Source: Bifidobacterium coryneforme (GTDB lineage: Bacteria; Actinomycetota; Actinomycetes; Actinomycetales; Bifidobacteriaceae). Taken from it: a stretch of DNA of 64,000 nt. Positions 18,987-26,989 of the stretch are shown piece by piece. The notes below the pieces were generated by a model, which was not told the DNA's origin, did no database searches, and worked only from the letters and a program-made list of their open reading frames with translations. The first letter of the stretch is position 1, and the number at the start of each line of letters is the position of its first letter. The position numbers and the translations under genes are program-made. The stretch is from NCBI RefSeq assembly GCF_000737865.1, contig NZ_CP007287.1:1206252-1270251 (forward strand). Reading direction: 5' to 3'.

Positions 18987-19610
18987 CTACTTGGATGAGC
19001 CGGTCTGCCTGGCTTCAGGGGCCGACGATTCGATGGGCGGCTGGGGGCCGAACTGCTTATAGGGCTTGTCCTTGAACAAGGGGTCGGGCCGCCATTCGAG
19101 GGTCACACTCTTGCCGCGCGGCTCTCCGGTGGTCTCCTGGTCCATCTCCATGGCCGTGACCTGGGCTACACCATGGAGTCGTTCCTCATCGCCGTTGCGG
19201 AACTTGGTGACGGCCAGAAGGATGACCTTTGCCGCAGGAAGGCCGGAATCCACGTAGACGATGCCGTTCTGGTCAGGTTCCTTGCCTTCGGTCAGCTTCA
19301 TCACGGCGGTGTTGTTCTCCGCGAGGCTGGCCTGGATGCTGCGTTTGCCGTCACCGGGGATGCTGTAACCCTCCTGCCAGAGGTCGGTCGCCTCGCCCGC
19401 TTCGAGCCCCTTCTGCGGTGCACCGTCCGCCTTGATGAGACCAAGCTTGCGGTACCCTTCAGGTAGCTCCAGCGGGACCTTGCCAAGCTTGTCATCGGCT
19501 ATGACGTTCTCCGATGCGTACGGGGCGAACGCGATATACCCGCCGATGGGTACACCGACGCGTATGAGGTCGTTGCCCTGACTGTCGGGGCCGGTCTGGT
19601 TCTGTGCCAT
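18987..19610 (-). CDS. Major tail protein
   Basis: 207-residue tail-tube subunit. It contains GGYIAFAPYASE, a long stretch with DLWQEGYSIPGDGKRSIQASL, a middle beta region (MKLTEGKEPDQNGIVYVDSG), and AVTKFRNGDEERLHGVAQVT followed by SVTLEWRPDPLF. This arrangement is characteristic of the tube proteins of Gram-positive siphophages. It is the first intact late gene; the head genes that should precede it are absent. Confidence 0.85.
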   Translation of the reverse strand: MAQNQTGPDSQGNDLIRVGVPIGGYIAFAPYASENVIADDKLGKVPLELPEGYRKLGLIKADGAPQKGLEAGEATDLWQEGYSIPGDGKRSIQASLAENNTAVMKLTEGKEPDQNGIVYVDSGLPAAKVILLAVTKFRNGDEERLHGVAQVTAMEMDQETTGEPRGKSVTLEWRPDPLFKDKPYKQFGPQPPIESSAPEARQTGSSK

Positions 19611-19686
19611 GTTGATCCTCCTTGGGAATCACAAAAGGGGCCTCCACGGCGGAGACCCCCACATTTGGGTTGGTTTGGCGTGCGGG

Positions 19687-19929
19687 CTATACAGGCTCGC
19701 CCACAACGGAGTATTCGACGATCATCATCCGGGCCAACACGTCCAGGTCGTCGACCACCAGGTATCAGCCGAAGCAGGAGTCATCCACGACGGCGGCGAT
19801 GGGCGACCGGGTTTCATCGACGACATCCTGACTGGTTGCGTTCCTGGTGGTCTGTTCACGCAGCTCATCCAAGAGGGCCCGCGCGGTTGAAGTTGCCCGG
19901 CTCACGTCCGAGTATTGGAATTGTGGCAC
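19687..19929 (-). pseudogene. Broken head-tail connector-like remnant
   Basis: A minus-strand frame from a GTG at 19929 reads (V)PQFQYSDVSRATSTARALL, continues to DDSCFG, hits TGA at 19765-19767, and continues in the same frame (YLVVDDLDVLARMMIVEY) to TAG at 19687. No ribosome-binding site precedes the GTG. It occupies the slot just before the major tail protein, where tail terminator or connector genes normally lie, so it is probably the last trace of the lost head/connector module. The product family is inferred from position only. Confidence 0.45.
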
Positions 19930-19984
19930 GGCCGGGCAAGAATGATGCCCACAGGGGAAAGGTAGGAAAGCCTGCGGGCAAGTT

Positions 19985-20287
19985 TTATGAGGCTGGCTGG
20001 CATTCGGCGTCGCTCAGCCGCCAGCCGTTATTCAGGAGTTCGAACAGCGTGGGGACCCAGGGGATGTACCCATAGCGGAATGATGTGGTCAGGTGGTCAT
20101 GCGTAGGCTGTCCTGCCGCCCCGGTCTCTGGGTCGTCATGGGCTTTGCACAGCTTGATGCTCGCGTCTTGCTTCCAGTGGGGCAAACGGGCGGCGACAAC
20201 CTCGCGATGTTCCTTGGGGCACTCGAGCGATTGGTTGACTCCAGCAGTAATAGCCCTTTGTAACCGGTTTGAAGAGGTGCTGCTCAT
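19985..20287 (-). CDS. Hypothetical protein in the head-module gap
   Basis: 100 residues from ATG 20287: MSSTSSNRLQRAITAGVNQS, then a middle containing HWKQDASIKLCKAHDDPETG and a C-terminus with YIPWVPTLFELLNNGWRLSD. Composition is protein-like but no family is recognised and there is no clear ribosome-binding site. It is downstream of a terminator (20364-20403) and may be a cargo ORF or a relic. Confidence 0.4.
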   Translation of the reverse strand: MSSTSSNRLQRAITAGVNQSLECPKEHREVVAARLPHWKQDASIKLCKAHDDPETGAAGQPTHDHLTTSFRYGYIPWVPTLFELLNNGWRLSDAECQPAS

Positions 20288-20363
20288 GATAAAGGGAGCG
20301 GTGAGGCACGTTACTTCATCACGAAGATAGCCCGCTCGGATACCGGAATCCCAGGCGCAAGGA

Positions 20364-20403
20364 AACAAAAAGTAAAGGCCGGACACAATCGCCCGACCCT
20401 TAC
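20364..20403 (-). terminator. Terminator closing the prophage early/middle operon
   Basis: On the minus strand GTAAGGGTCGG pairs with CCGGCCTTTAC (9 of 11 Watson-Crick, the others G:U/mismatch) around a 10-nt loop, followed immediately by TTTTTGTTT. It lies 46 bp after the 20449-21207 gene. Confidence 0.7.
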
Positions 20404-20448
20404 AGTTAAATCAACTATATTTAACTATCGCACTCAAACGACAGTTTG

Positions 20449-21207
20449 TCAAGTCGCCAGGCGCATTCCCTCGGCGCACTCCAGCAGCTCGGGTTTTGCC
20501 CACTGCCAAACGCCCCTGGTTTCGGTCTCCACAGGATGAAGCAGTCCCCTACTCCGCCAATTGCTCACGTCGCCCCTTTTGATCTCCAACCCTGTCTCCC
20601 GGCAGACCCACTGCGCGGCCACCTTGGGTTGCCCGATGATGTACTGTCCCTCCATACGCTCACGGCGTACCCGTCTGACTTCGGCCACCACCCACGCATT
20701 TCCGCACTTGCTGCAGGTGGACATGGTGTCGTCGGGCAGTCCGGACAGCTCGGCCCCACAGGTAGGGCTGAGGCAGTGTCCGTGGATGATGCGCTCCTCC
20801 GGCGGTGTTATATGCAGTTGGACCTTCCGGTTGGTGCGAGTGAGGTCGCGGTAGTCACGTCCGCTGTTAGGCGCGTTCGCCAGCCTGCCCATCCTGCCGG
20901 CCAGCTTGGTGAGGAGCTGCAGGGCCTCGCCGGCCCATAGGCCGATGTCGCCTGCCACGTCCTGGATGATTTCCTCCGCATAGTCGTACAGGCTGGCGGC
21001 GGTCATGTCTATGAGGGTTGGCGAGAACACGGACCTGACGGCTCTCTCACCGTGCGGCTTATGGCGCACCTCGCGACGTTCCATACGCTTCAGCTCGTAC
21101 ATGCCGAGCCTGAGCTCATGGATTGTCTTGGCAAGTTCCTGCCGGTGGGCTTTGCACAGGGGTCCGCGCGGCAGTCCCTCGCATATCGGACATTGGTTTC
21201 TGGTCAA
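20449..21207 (-). CDS. Phage zinc-ribbon / HTH protein, function unknown
   Basis: 252 residues. Two putative zinc sites are visible: CPICEGLPRGPLCKAH at the N-terminus and CLSPTC...CSKC in the middle (~residues 145-170). The C-terminal part (QPKVAAQWVCRETGLEIKRG, then WRSRGLLHP) looks like a winged or MerR-like DNA-binding motif. This suggests a phage regulator or accessory replication protein, but the family is not certain. It overlaps the next upstream gene by 4 bp. Confidence 0.65.
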   Translation of the reverse strand: MTRNQCPICEGLPRGPLCKAHRQELAKTIHELRLGMYELKRMERREVRHKPHGERAVRSVFSPTLIDMTAASLYDYAEEIIQDVAGDIGLWAGEALQLLTKLAGRMGRLANAPNSGRDYRDLTRTNRKVQLHITPPEERIIHGHCLSPTCGAELSGLPDDTMSTCSKCGNAWVVAEVRRVRRERMEGQYIIGQPKVAAQWVCRETGLEIKRGDVSNWRSRGLLHPVETETRGVWQWAKPELLECAEGMRLAT

Positions 21208-21494
21208 AACTTGGGTCCTTCCTTCTTGATGTTCGACTCCCAGGAGATGGTGACGTGCATGGCATTGATGACGGCTTGCCTGTACCTGTACCTGCGGGTG
21301 ATGTCATGGTCGGAGGCCGTTTCGTGGATACCGGCCAGGGATTTGGTTTGATGGGATGCGTAGCTCAAACTTCCTCCCGGATAGTCCCCGTACGTGCTTT
21401 TACATCCCTTACTCGTCCGTTCCTCATCCCACCCGCACCCGGGTTTTGCCGGACACTCAGAGGGTTCTTTTTTGCGGTTCGTATGGTTGCTCAC
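21204..21494 (-). CDS. Hypothetical small phage protein
   Basis: 96 residues, MSNHTNRKKEPSECPAKPGC at the start. Polar throughout, with no recognisable domain. It overlaps both neighbours by 4 bp, which supports translation as part of the early operon. Confidence 0.55.
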   Translation of the reverse strand: MSNHTNRKKEPSECPAKPGCGWDEERTSKGCKSTYGDYPGGSLSYASHQTKSLAGIHETASDHDITRRYRYRQAVINAMHVTISWESNIKKEGPKF

Positions 21495-21736
21495 TTTGTG
21501 CCTCCTATCATGCTGCTGAGGTCTTCGGCACCAAGCCGCTCAACCCCACCGCCGATAAAGTGGCCCGTTAGGCGGGGTTTTGGTTCTGGCTTGGGCGGTT
21601 CAATGACCAGCTGGGCGGCTTTCATGGCCTTGACGCGAGCCTCCTCGATTGGGGCCCCCTGGCGAGTCTGGGCTATAAGGGTCCGCCTGTATGGGATTGA
21701 CCGGGGACTGCTGATGCCGATGCCGTCCTGCTCCAT
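21491..21736 (-). CDS. Hypothetical small phage protein
   Basis: 81 residues from ATG 21736 (MEQDGIGISSPRSIPYRRTL...), with a Pro/Lys/Glu-rich middle and a GHFIGGGVERLGAEDLSSMI tail. Starts 4 bp after the previous stop and overlaps the next gene by 4 bp. The longer open frame upstream lies over the previous gene and is rejected. No family is recognised. Confidence 0.55.
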   Translation of the reverse strand: MEQDGIGISSPRSIPYRRTLIAQTRQGAPIEEARVKAMKAAQLVIEPPKPEPKPRLTGHFIGGGVERLGAEDLSSMIGGTK

Positions 21737-21740
21737 GAAC

Positions 21741-21998
21741 TCATGGGATTCGTACCGCGTCGGGTATTCGAGGGCCTTGGATGCGGCGGATGCCTGCGTT
21801 GACGTCCCCGCTGAGCATCCACCGGCCCGTCTCGTTGTTCGCGTAGAAACGTCTGACGGATTCCATCGCATCGGCCAGGTTCGCGTCGGCCCGAAGCTCC
21901 TCATGAAAGGTGCGCGCCTCCAGGTCGGTGATGGGTGCGTTGCCGTGGTGCGCCCGGATCTTGGCAAGCACGAGGGTGCTTTCAGCGAGGGTTAGCAT
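21741..21998 (-). CDS. Putative helicase-loader-type protein (G39P-like)
   Basis: 85 residues from ATG 21998 (AAAGGAG about 8 nt upstream). Helical throughout: LAESTLVLAKIRAHHGNAP, TFHEELRADANLADAMESVR and WMLSGDVNAGIRRI. Small helical proteins with this pattern follow the replisome organiser in many phages and load the host helicase (compare SPP1 G39P). The role is inferred from shape and position. It overlaps the replisome-organiser gene by 7 bp. Confidence 0.5.
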   Translation of the reverse strand: MLTLAESTLVLAKIRAHHGNAPITDLEARTFHEELRADANLADAMESVRRFYANNETGRWMLSGDVNAGIRRIQGPRIPDAVRIP

Positions 21999-22852
21999 GC
22001 GGGTATCTCCTTTCTCGGGATCTGCGGAATTTCCTCTTGCACATACCGGGCTATGAGGGCGGCGTTCGCATCCTGGTTCTGCTGAGCCCTGCTCGCCTGC
22101 CGGTCCGGCTGCCTGGCCCGCGGTTTGGGCTTGTTCTTCCAGCCGCCATCGTGGAGCCATTTGGATGCGGCGGGAATGTACCGGGGGTCCCGTTGTTCGT
22201 CCCGGAGCATCTGGGCTCCCTGAAGCAGGGCGACGAGGTTCACGCGTTCCGTCCCGGTCCGGCGCAGGACGCGTTTGAACTCGCGGACGGCGGCATCAGG
22301 GTAGTCGTGGTTCGGGTAGAGCGACCAGAACTGTCGGAACTGGGCCGCCTCATCCGACGACGGCTCCCTGACGGGCTGCCGGTCGGCGTCGGCCCCCGTT
22401 GGGGGGTTGGGGGATTTATTGTCGGGTAAATGTTCTTGTGTTCTGGTGTTTTTGTGTTTAGTCCGGTTCAACTCGGATTCATCACGATGAGTCGCTGTTG
22501 AATCTCTGTTGAATCTGCGCTTTCGATAGTTTTCTGCGTTCCTTTCCCTGCTTTTCTCCACCTGGTCACGCCTGCTGTTGTGCTCCGTGTAGTCATGGAT
22601 CACGTACCCACTGTTGCCGTCCGGCTCCAACAACTCGACCTTGCACAGCGCGTTGATCTCCTCATCGGTGACCCCGAGCACATAACGAAGGTCACGATCG
22701 GGGATGCGACCGTCTGTCAGATTGTCCGAGCAGTAGGCGATGGCGAACACGAACGCCCCCACCGCAGATGGGCAGACGACACGTAGCTCCTTGACCTTCC
22801 CGTTCAGGTAGAAGTCGTTCTTCAGCTTCGCGTAACCGCGTCTACCGGCCAT
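21992..22852 (-). CDS. Phage replisome organiser / DnaD-like replication protein
   Basis: 286 residues. N-terminal winged-helix region (MAGRRGYAKLKNDFYLNGKV, then VGAFVFAIAYCSDNLTDGRI), a charged linker around 100-165, and a C-terminal helical domain (FRQFWSLYPNHDYPDAAVRE...AASKWLHDGGWKN), the usual layout of phage initiators that bind the origin and recruit the helicase loader. AAAGGAGG lies 7 nt before ATG 22852. A phage origin may lie within or beside this gene. Confidence 0.72.
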   Translation of the reverse strand: MAGRRGYAKLKNDFYLNGKVKELRVVCPSAVGAFVFAIAYCSDNLTDGRIPDRDLRYVLGVTDEEINALCKVELLEPDGNSGYVIHDYTEHNSRRDQVEKSRERNAENYRKRRFNRDSTATHRDESELNRTKHKNTRTQEHLPDNKSPNPPTGADADRQPVREPSSDEAAQFRQFWSLYPNHDYPDAAVREFKRVLRRTGTERVNLVALLQGAQMLRDEQRDPRYIPAASKWLHDGGWKNKPKPRARQPDRQASRAQQNQDANAALIARYVQEEIPQIPRKEIPAC

Positions 22853-22948
22853 GACAGCCCTCCTTTCTTTCTTCCTTCCTCATTGGCATCCGCATAACTT
22901 GGACTGTCCGCCCGTCAGGTTCCGCCCGGCCTTGGTGCCGATCTGCCC

Positions 22949-23371
22949 TCAATCGCACCGGCATACTCGCATGATGTCGGCCCCGCGCCGTCCCGCATAG
23001 CCGAGCATGGTCAGCATCCCGAGCCGCCAGTCCCTGGGAACCTCGATACGGCGCACGTACCCGGGGAACAGGACCCCGTCCCCTGGAAAGTCGCATGCAG
23101 TTCTGCTCGTCCTCGGCAGGCTGGCACCCCCGTGCCTGAGGGCGGACCTCGACCTCATAGCCCTTGCTCCGCGCCAGGCGGTGCGCCATAGCCTCCTCGC
23201 CTTCCGGAAAGGCGGAAGACCACCATTCTGTGGTCGGCCAGTGAGAACCGGTCGGCATTCCTGTTGTAGGGTCTTCCGGCGGATCATGCCCTCGGGGTCG
23301 CTTATACGGTCACGCAGGTACCGCAAGACGGCGGTCTCGAACCTCGTACCCTTGTCCTTTCTTCCGTCTGC
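22949..23371 (-). pseudogene. Frameshifted early-region ORF
   Basis: No single frame covers this stretch. One frame has KDKGTRFETAVLRYLRDRIS with no start codon after a TAA. A second has GEEAMAHRLARSKGYEVEVR. A third ends with VLFPGYVRRIEVPRDWRLGM. The opening GTRFETAV-type segment resembles the start of phage PD-(D/E)XK resolvase-like proteins, but the rest cannot be aligned to them. One or two genes inactivated by frameshifts is the simplest reading. Confidence 0.35.
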
Positions 23372-23515
23372 TTATGCGTACGCCTCCCAGGACGGCCACC
23401 CGCAGCCCAAGCAGCGGCCCACCATGCCGACCGCGCCACCGCACTCGGGGCACACGCGGTCAGGCTCGGGCGGCGTCTCAACCCCGGCGAACGGATCAAA
23501 ACTCAGGTTCGTCAT
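23372..23515 (-). CDS. Small zinc-ribbon protein
   Basis: 47 residues beginning MTNLSFDPFAGVETPP with CPEC and CLGC motifs 10 residues apart and ending WPSWEAYA. Two CxxC knuckles suggest one bound zinc. The start overlaps the last 20 bp of ssb (translational coupling). No specific function is known. Confidence 0.55.
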   Translation of the reverse strand: MTNLSFDPFAGVETPPEPDRVCPECGGAVGMVGRCLGCGWPSWEAYA

Positions 23516-24050
23516 TGCCGCCCCCTACCCACGGGTCCTGTTCCGGCGCACCTGTTTGTCCACCTGCCGGTCCCGGTGCGCACGAGGCCGATGACGCGGG
23601 AATCGGGGACGCTCCCCCACCCCACGAGAACTGCTCGCCGAACCCAGCACCGCCGCCCGAATTGCCGCCACTATTATTGTTCCGAGTCACCTGGGCGGTG
23701 CTCCGAGTCAGGGCCGGGCCAATCTCGTCCAGGCACAGCTCCACGAACATACGGTTGTTGCCATTGCGGTCCTGGTAGGAGCGCTGCACCAGACGGCCCT
23801 GGGCAATCACCCTCATGCCCTTGGTCAGGCTCGCCTGCATGTTCGAGGCCAGGGGCTGGTGCTGCGTATCCCATGCCGAGCAACGCATGAACAGAGCATC
23901 CCCGTCCTCCCACTGACCCGACGTCCTGTTGAACTGCCTGGGCGTGGAGACGATGGTGACATTCGCCACTCTGCCCCCGTTCGACGTCGACCGAATCTTA
24001 GGGGCCGCCGTCAGGTTGCCGATGATGGTAATGATGGCGTCTCCGGCCAC
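23496..24050 (-). CDS. ssb: Phage single-stranded DNA-binding protein
   Basis: 184 residues. OB-fold start DAIITIIGNLTAAPKIR with GGRVANVTIVSTPRQF, then FMRCSAWDTQ, GMRVIAQGRLVQRSYQDRNG and FVELCLDEIGP, as in bacterial SSB. A Gly/Asn/Pro-rich tail ends DEPEF rather than the usual DDDIPF, though still acidic with a terminal Phe. GTG start at 24050 with GGAGG upstream inside the preceding gene's 3' end. Works with the ERF annealing protein and nuclease encoded upstream. Confidence 0.92.
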   Translation of the reverse strand: MAGDAIITIIGNLTAAPKIRSTSNGGRVANVTIVSTPRQFNRTSGQWEDGDALFMRCSAWDTQHQPLASNMQASLTKGMRVIAQGRLVQRSYQDRNGNNRMFVELCLDEIGPALTRSTAQVTRNNNSGGNSGGGAGFGEQFSWGGGASPIPASSASCAPGPAGGQTGAPEQDPWVGGGNDEPEF

Positions 24051-24051
24051 G

Positions 24052-24264
24052 TCAGGCCTCCTTCTTGAAGTCGTCGATTACAATCGGGTTGTCCTCGCTC
24101 CGGTAACGGCGAGTGACAGGATGTGAACGCTCGGCTTCCCAGTTGCATGTATAGCCATGCCAGATGGTCTTGGCACACGACGGAGACCAGCACTTGCAGC
24201 ACTCGCCCTGGGTGAGCCGGGAACAAGTCGAACAAGGACAGCCGGCCCTGGTTGATAGCGTCAT
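24052..24264 (-). CDS. Cysteine-rich small phage protein
   Basis: 70 residues with eight cysteines between residues 9 and 40 (GCPCSTCSRLTQGECCKCWS, then PSC and YTC). Likely a compact metal-binding module, family unknown. It overlaps the upstream ORF by 4 bp (ATGA) and stops 1 bp before ssb, so it belongs to the coupled early operon. Confidence 0.6.
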   Translation of the reverse strand: MTLSTRAGCPCSTCSRLTQGECCKCWSPSCAKTIWHGYTCNWEAERSHPVTRRYRSEDNPIVIDDFKKEA

Positions 24265-24542
24265 GAGTCGGCATCCTCTCGATGCTCCGGGCAGCAGTAG
24301 AGCCGGTCCAACACATCTCCCCTCTGCCAGCCGTACTTGACGATTCCCAGGTCGAAAGCGGTTTCCGCGTCGTCGACTCCGCACACCAGCTGGTGCAATT
24401 CGGAGCGAAAACGGGTGCCGTCGATTACGTGCCCGTCCCTGTAGATGGAGATAAATCTGATGCAGTTGGGCACATCGCAGTCGAACCGCCACCCGTCCTC
24501 GGGGACGTGCACCGTATAGCCATGCACCTTGAGCTTGCTCAT
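24261..24542 (-). CDS. Hypothetical phage protein
   Basis: 93 residues: MSKLKVHGYTVHVPEDGWRF then CDVPNCIRFISIYRDGHVIDG and a C-terminal YCCPEHREDADS. No family is recognised. It overlaps both neighbours by 4 bp. Confidence 0.6.
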   Translation of the reverse strand: MSKLKVHGYTVHVPEDGWRFDCDVPNCIRFISIYRDGHVIDGTRFRSELHQLVCGVDDAETAFDLGIVKYGWQRGDVLDRLYCCPEHREDADS

Positions 24543-24700
24543 GAGCGCTCACCCCTTTCCATGCACCAGCCGAACCCTGCCAGGGCGGCCAGGTCAAGCA
24601 GACCAAGCTGAGGGTGTGCGAGCGTCCAGCAGGAAGCGAACACGCACACCGCGCCGCAGAAACCGGCGGCGCACAGCCAGAGGAAATCAACGAGAGGCAT
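24539..24700 (-). CDS. Small two-helix membrane protein
   Basis: 53 residues from MPLVDFLWLCAAGFCG, with two hydrophobic stretches separated by a short turn and a polar tail WCMERGERS. The ATG at 24700 (or 24703) lies inside the 3' end of the ERF gene. Function unknown. Confidence 0.5.
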   Translation of the reverse strand: MPLVDFLWLCAAGFCGAVCVFASCWTLAHPQLGLLDLAALAGFGWCMERGERS

Positions 24701-25361
24701 CATCGGAATCACCCACCTTGCCGAGTTCATCAAGTATCCTGTCCGCCTCGGCGGGCGTCAGATTCGCGGAGCCCAGGTTGCCCGTGATCTGCCTGCCGAT
24801 CAGGCGGCTCACCGTCTCCTTCTGCTCGGCTGGCACGTTCACCCCCGCCGCCACCAAGGCCGCGCGGATACGCGTCAGGGACGACTCCGGGGCCGAAGCG
24901 AACCGCTGCCTGCTCACGAACCCCCGCTGCTGGCGCTCCTCCTCCCGGGCCGCCGCCTGCTCCGAGCCGCCCTCGTCACCCGAAGCCAGGTTGAAGGCAC
25001 TCGTGATCGCGTACCGCTTGCAGCTGGTCCAAGTGCCCGCGTCCTTCTTCACATCCTTCCCCGTCAACACGCAGGGGTAGTCGAGCAGATCCTCGGCCTG
25101 GCCCGTCTTCACGTCCACGACCCGGACGCGCACCGCGTTATTCGCCAGGTGCGTGGACAGCCACAGGTCCTGCTTCGCCAGGGCGTCGGTGACAGCCTTG
25201 TACAGGTCGTCGATCGTCGAGTACCTGATCCGGTTGCCGCTGATGGTCAGCTGGCCGGACTGTTCCGGTTTCATCTCCATGCGCGCCTTCTGCAGGCGCT
25301 CCCACACCGTCAGCTCCTGCTCAGCCTGCTCCTGCTTTGTCTTGTTTTCCTGACCGCTCAT
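24687..25361 (-). CDS. ERF-family single-strand annealing recombinase
   Basis: Phage recombinase that anneals complementary single strands, normally acting with an exonuclease. 224 residues. The core has YSTIDDLYKAVTDALAKQDL, LLDYPCVLTG, and the signature CKRYAITSAFNLASGDEG, typical of ERF-superfamily proteins. A C-terminal helical region from ~165 is variable. Its start overlaps the nuclease gene stop by 4 bp, so the two form a recombination pair. Confidence 0.8.
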   Translation of the reverse strand: MSGQENKTKQEQAEQELTVWERLQKARMEMKPEQSGQLTISGNRIRYSTIDDLYKAVTDALAKQDLWLSTHLANNAVRVRVVDVKTGQAEDLLDYPCVLTGKDVKKDAGTWTSCKRYAITSAFNLASGDEGGSEQAAAREEERQQRGFVSRQRFASAPESSLTRIRAALVAAGVNVPAEQKETVSRLIGRQITGNLGSANLTPAEADRILDELGKVGDSDDASR

Positions 25362-26194
25362 ACTTCCATCTCCTCGTACTCTCTGTCGATCCGCCAGCCG
25401 GGGAACCCCACCGTGCGGGGAGTCTTGTCCAGCCCGTACTCCCCCATGCGCTGCTTCCAGTCGTCCGGACTGTCACGCCTGAACCCGGCCAGCTCATCCA
25501 ACGCCTGCGCGATACGCTCACCGGCCAGCACGGTCTCCGGGCCATCCTCGTCCATCCGCCACACCATGTAGTCGTAAGGACGCTTCTTCTCCTGCACCAC
25601 GAACTCGAACCCGAGCAGGCCCTGGAAACCGGTCAGCCGGTACAGCATCATGTAGAAGGCCGCCTGGATGTGGTAGCCGAAACGGGCCGCCTCGCCGGGG
25701 AACTCCCTCGGGTCCGCGCTCGTAGTCTTGTAATCACGGATACGCAGCACCCCGTCCTCGTCCGGACCGTCAGGCAGCCAGTCGAACTTGCCCTTCAACC
25801 GCAGCCCACTCCCCGGGTCGTCCGCGACCACCACCATCTCCGGCCTGCCGGGAAGCGACCTGAAATACGGGGCCGAAACAGCCCCCATCTTCCGCAGACG
25901 CTCCCTGTCACCGGAGGAGACAACCACCGCGTCCGAAGCGCGCAGCTCCTCCATCAGGGCCTTGCCCGCCTTCGTACGCAGATTCGGCCTGTCGACGACC
26001 TCCGCACCAGTGCCCAGCACCCGCGCATGCGCCGCCTTGCCGAAATCCAGAGCATCACCGGACACATCCAGACCATGATCGAGATAATCCACATACGACA
26101 ACGGCGACACCATGAATCGCTTCAACGCAGACTGATCCAACGCCGGGTCAGCGAAGTACTCCCGATCCGCCATCTCCTTAATCTCAAACCCCAT
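25358..26194 (-). CDS. PD-(D/E)XK nuclease-like protein
   Basis: 278 residues. After YFADPALDQSALKRFMVSPL and LDFGKAAHARVLGTG come the active-site strands KGKFDWLPDGPDEDGVLRIR and DYKTT (D-x(n)-DYK), then FGYHIQAAFYMMLYRLTGFQ with the QxxxY helix. This matches RecB/Cas4-like and RecE-type phage exonucleases. It should resect ends for the downstream ERF protein. Starts as TGATG with the small ORF before it. Confidence 0.82.
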   Translation of the reverse strand: MGFEIKEMADREYFADPALDQSALKRFMVSPLSYVDYLDHGLDVSGDALDFGKAAHARVLGTGAEVVDRPNLRTKAGKALMEELRASDAVVVSSGDRERLRKMGAVSAPYFRSLPGRPEMVVVADDPGSGLRLKGKFDWLPDGPDEDGVLRIRDYKTTSADPREFPGEAARFGYHIQAAFYMMLYRLTGFQGLLGFEFVVQEKKRPYDYMVWRMDEDGPETVLAGERIAQALDELAGFRRDSPDDWKQRMGEYGLDKTPRTVGFPGWRIDREYEEMEV

Positions 26195-26304
26195 CAGTTG
26201 TCCCCTTCAATTCGGCCTTCAATCACGGTGTCGCTGTCAAACCTGGCGCGGACATGCATGCCCGTTATTTCCCCCGGGTCCAAGCGGTCAAATAGAACAC
26301 TCAT
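26194..26304 (-). CDS. Very small early-operon ORF
   Basis: 36 residues, MSVLFDRLDPGEITGMHVRA then RFDSDTVIEGRIEGDN. It overlaps the upstream gene by 4 bp and the nuclease start by 1 bp (TGATG). The coupling at both ends is the main support; no function is suggested. Confidence 0.5.
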   Translation of the reverse strand: MSVLFDRLDPGEITGMHVRARFDSDTVIEGRIEGDN

Positions 26305-26627
26305 TTCCTGTTTCCTTCACGATTGTTTTGTTTGATTCCCTTGACTTGCGCCTGCTCCTCAACGTGCGGTGACGATGACGACGACCGGCATTCACAGCAT
26401 TGACAGCATTCACGCGAATTCGCGACCAACACCCACCGCGACAACCGCTCCACCTTGTCCGCCGCATCATCAAGCACCCTGTCCGCCTCGTCAAGATCGG
26501 ACGGTCTGCAATAGTTCCGTTTCCCCAGACGAATCACATGGTCACCGCAGAGCGTTTTGAACGTACGCTCCGGTATCCCGCCCACATACTCACGGGCCTC
26601 CTCCTCACACAGCAATGCCCTGCTCAT
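26301..26627 (-). CDS. Excisionase-like small DNA-binding protein
   Basis: 108 residues. N-terminal EEEAREYVGGIPERTFKTLC and VIRLGKRNYCRPSDLDEADR resemble the winged MerR/excisionase HTH, with the RxYCRPSDLDEA tail after the wing. The C-terminal half carries an odd cysteine cluster (RECCQCCECR) and a Ser run. If it is an excisionase its integrase partner is missing. The regulator/excisionase call is moderate. Confidence 0.55.
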   Translation of the reverse strand: MSRALLCEEEAREYVGGIPERTFKTLCGDHVIRLGKRNYCRPSDLDEADRVLDDAADKVERLSRWVLVANSRECCQCCECRSSSSSPHVEEQAQVKGIKQNNREGNRK

Positions 26628-26989
26628 ACCGCCATCCCCACATCCGAGAGACGGTACCGGGAGCAGGCGTGCCCGCTGGGACTGATGCCCTCACGGTCCG
26701 CGCACAAGACCAGGCCCTTACGCACGAGCTCTGGAAGACGACTACGAACCGTGCTGTCCGCCAGCCTGCGCCCCAACTGCTGCTCCACCTCAGCCTCAAC
26801 CTCCCACTGCGTGAAAGGCCCCGGTCTTTCAGAACACAGGCGAGACAAAGCCTGCAGGGTAAGAGCCTGCATATGACCAGTCCTCACCTCAGCCGCAGCC
26901 GCAAACGACGTCTCAGGATTACCCCTTCGCGTCGGAGCGGTTGATACACTGAAATCCGACATTGATTGCTTACCTACTTTCTTTGTCAT
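26624..26989 (-). CDS. Winged-helix phage protein
   Basis: 121 residues. LQALSRLCSERPGPFTQWEV followed by LADSTVRSRLPELVRKGLVL looks like a winged helix-turn-helix used for DNA binding. It overlaps both neighbours by 4 bp and is an early regulator candidate. The start may be the second Met (MSDFSVST). Confidence 0.6.
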   Translation of the reverse strand: MTKKVGKQSMSDFSVSTAPTRRGNPETSFAAAAEVRTGHMQALTLQALSRLCSERPGPFTQWEVEAEVEQQLGRRLADSTVRSRLPELVRKGLVLCADREGISPSGHACSRYRLSDVGMAV

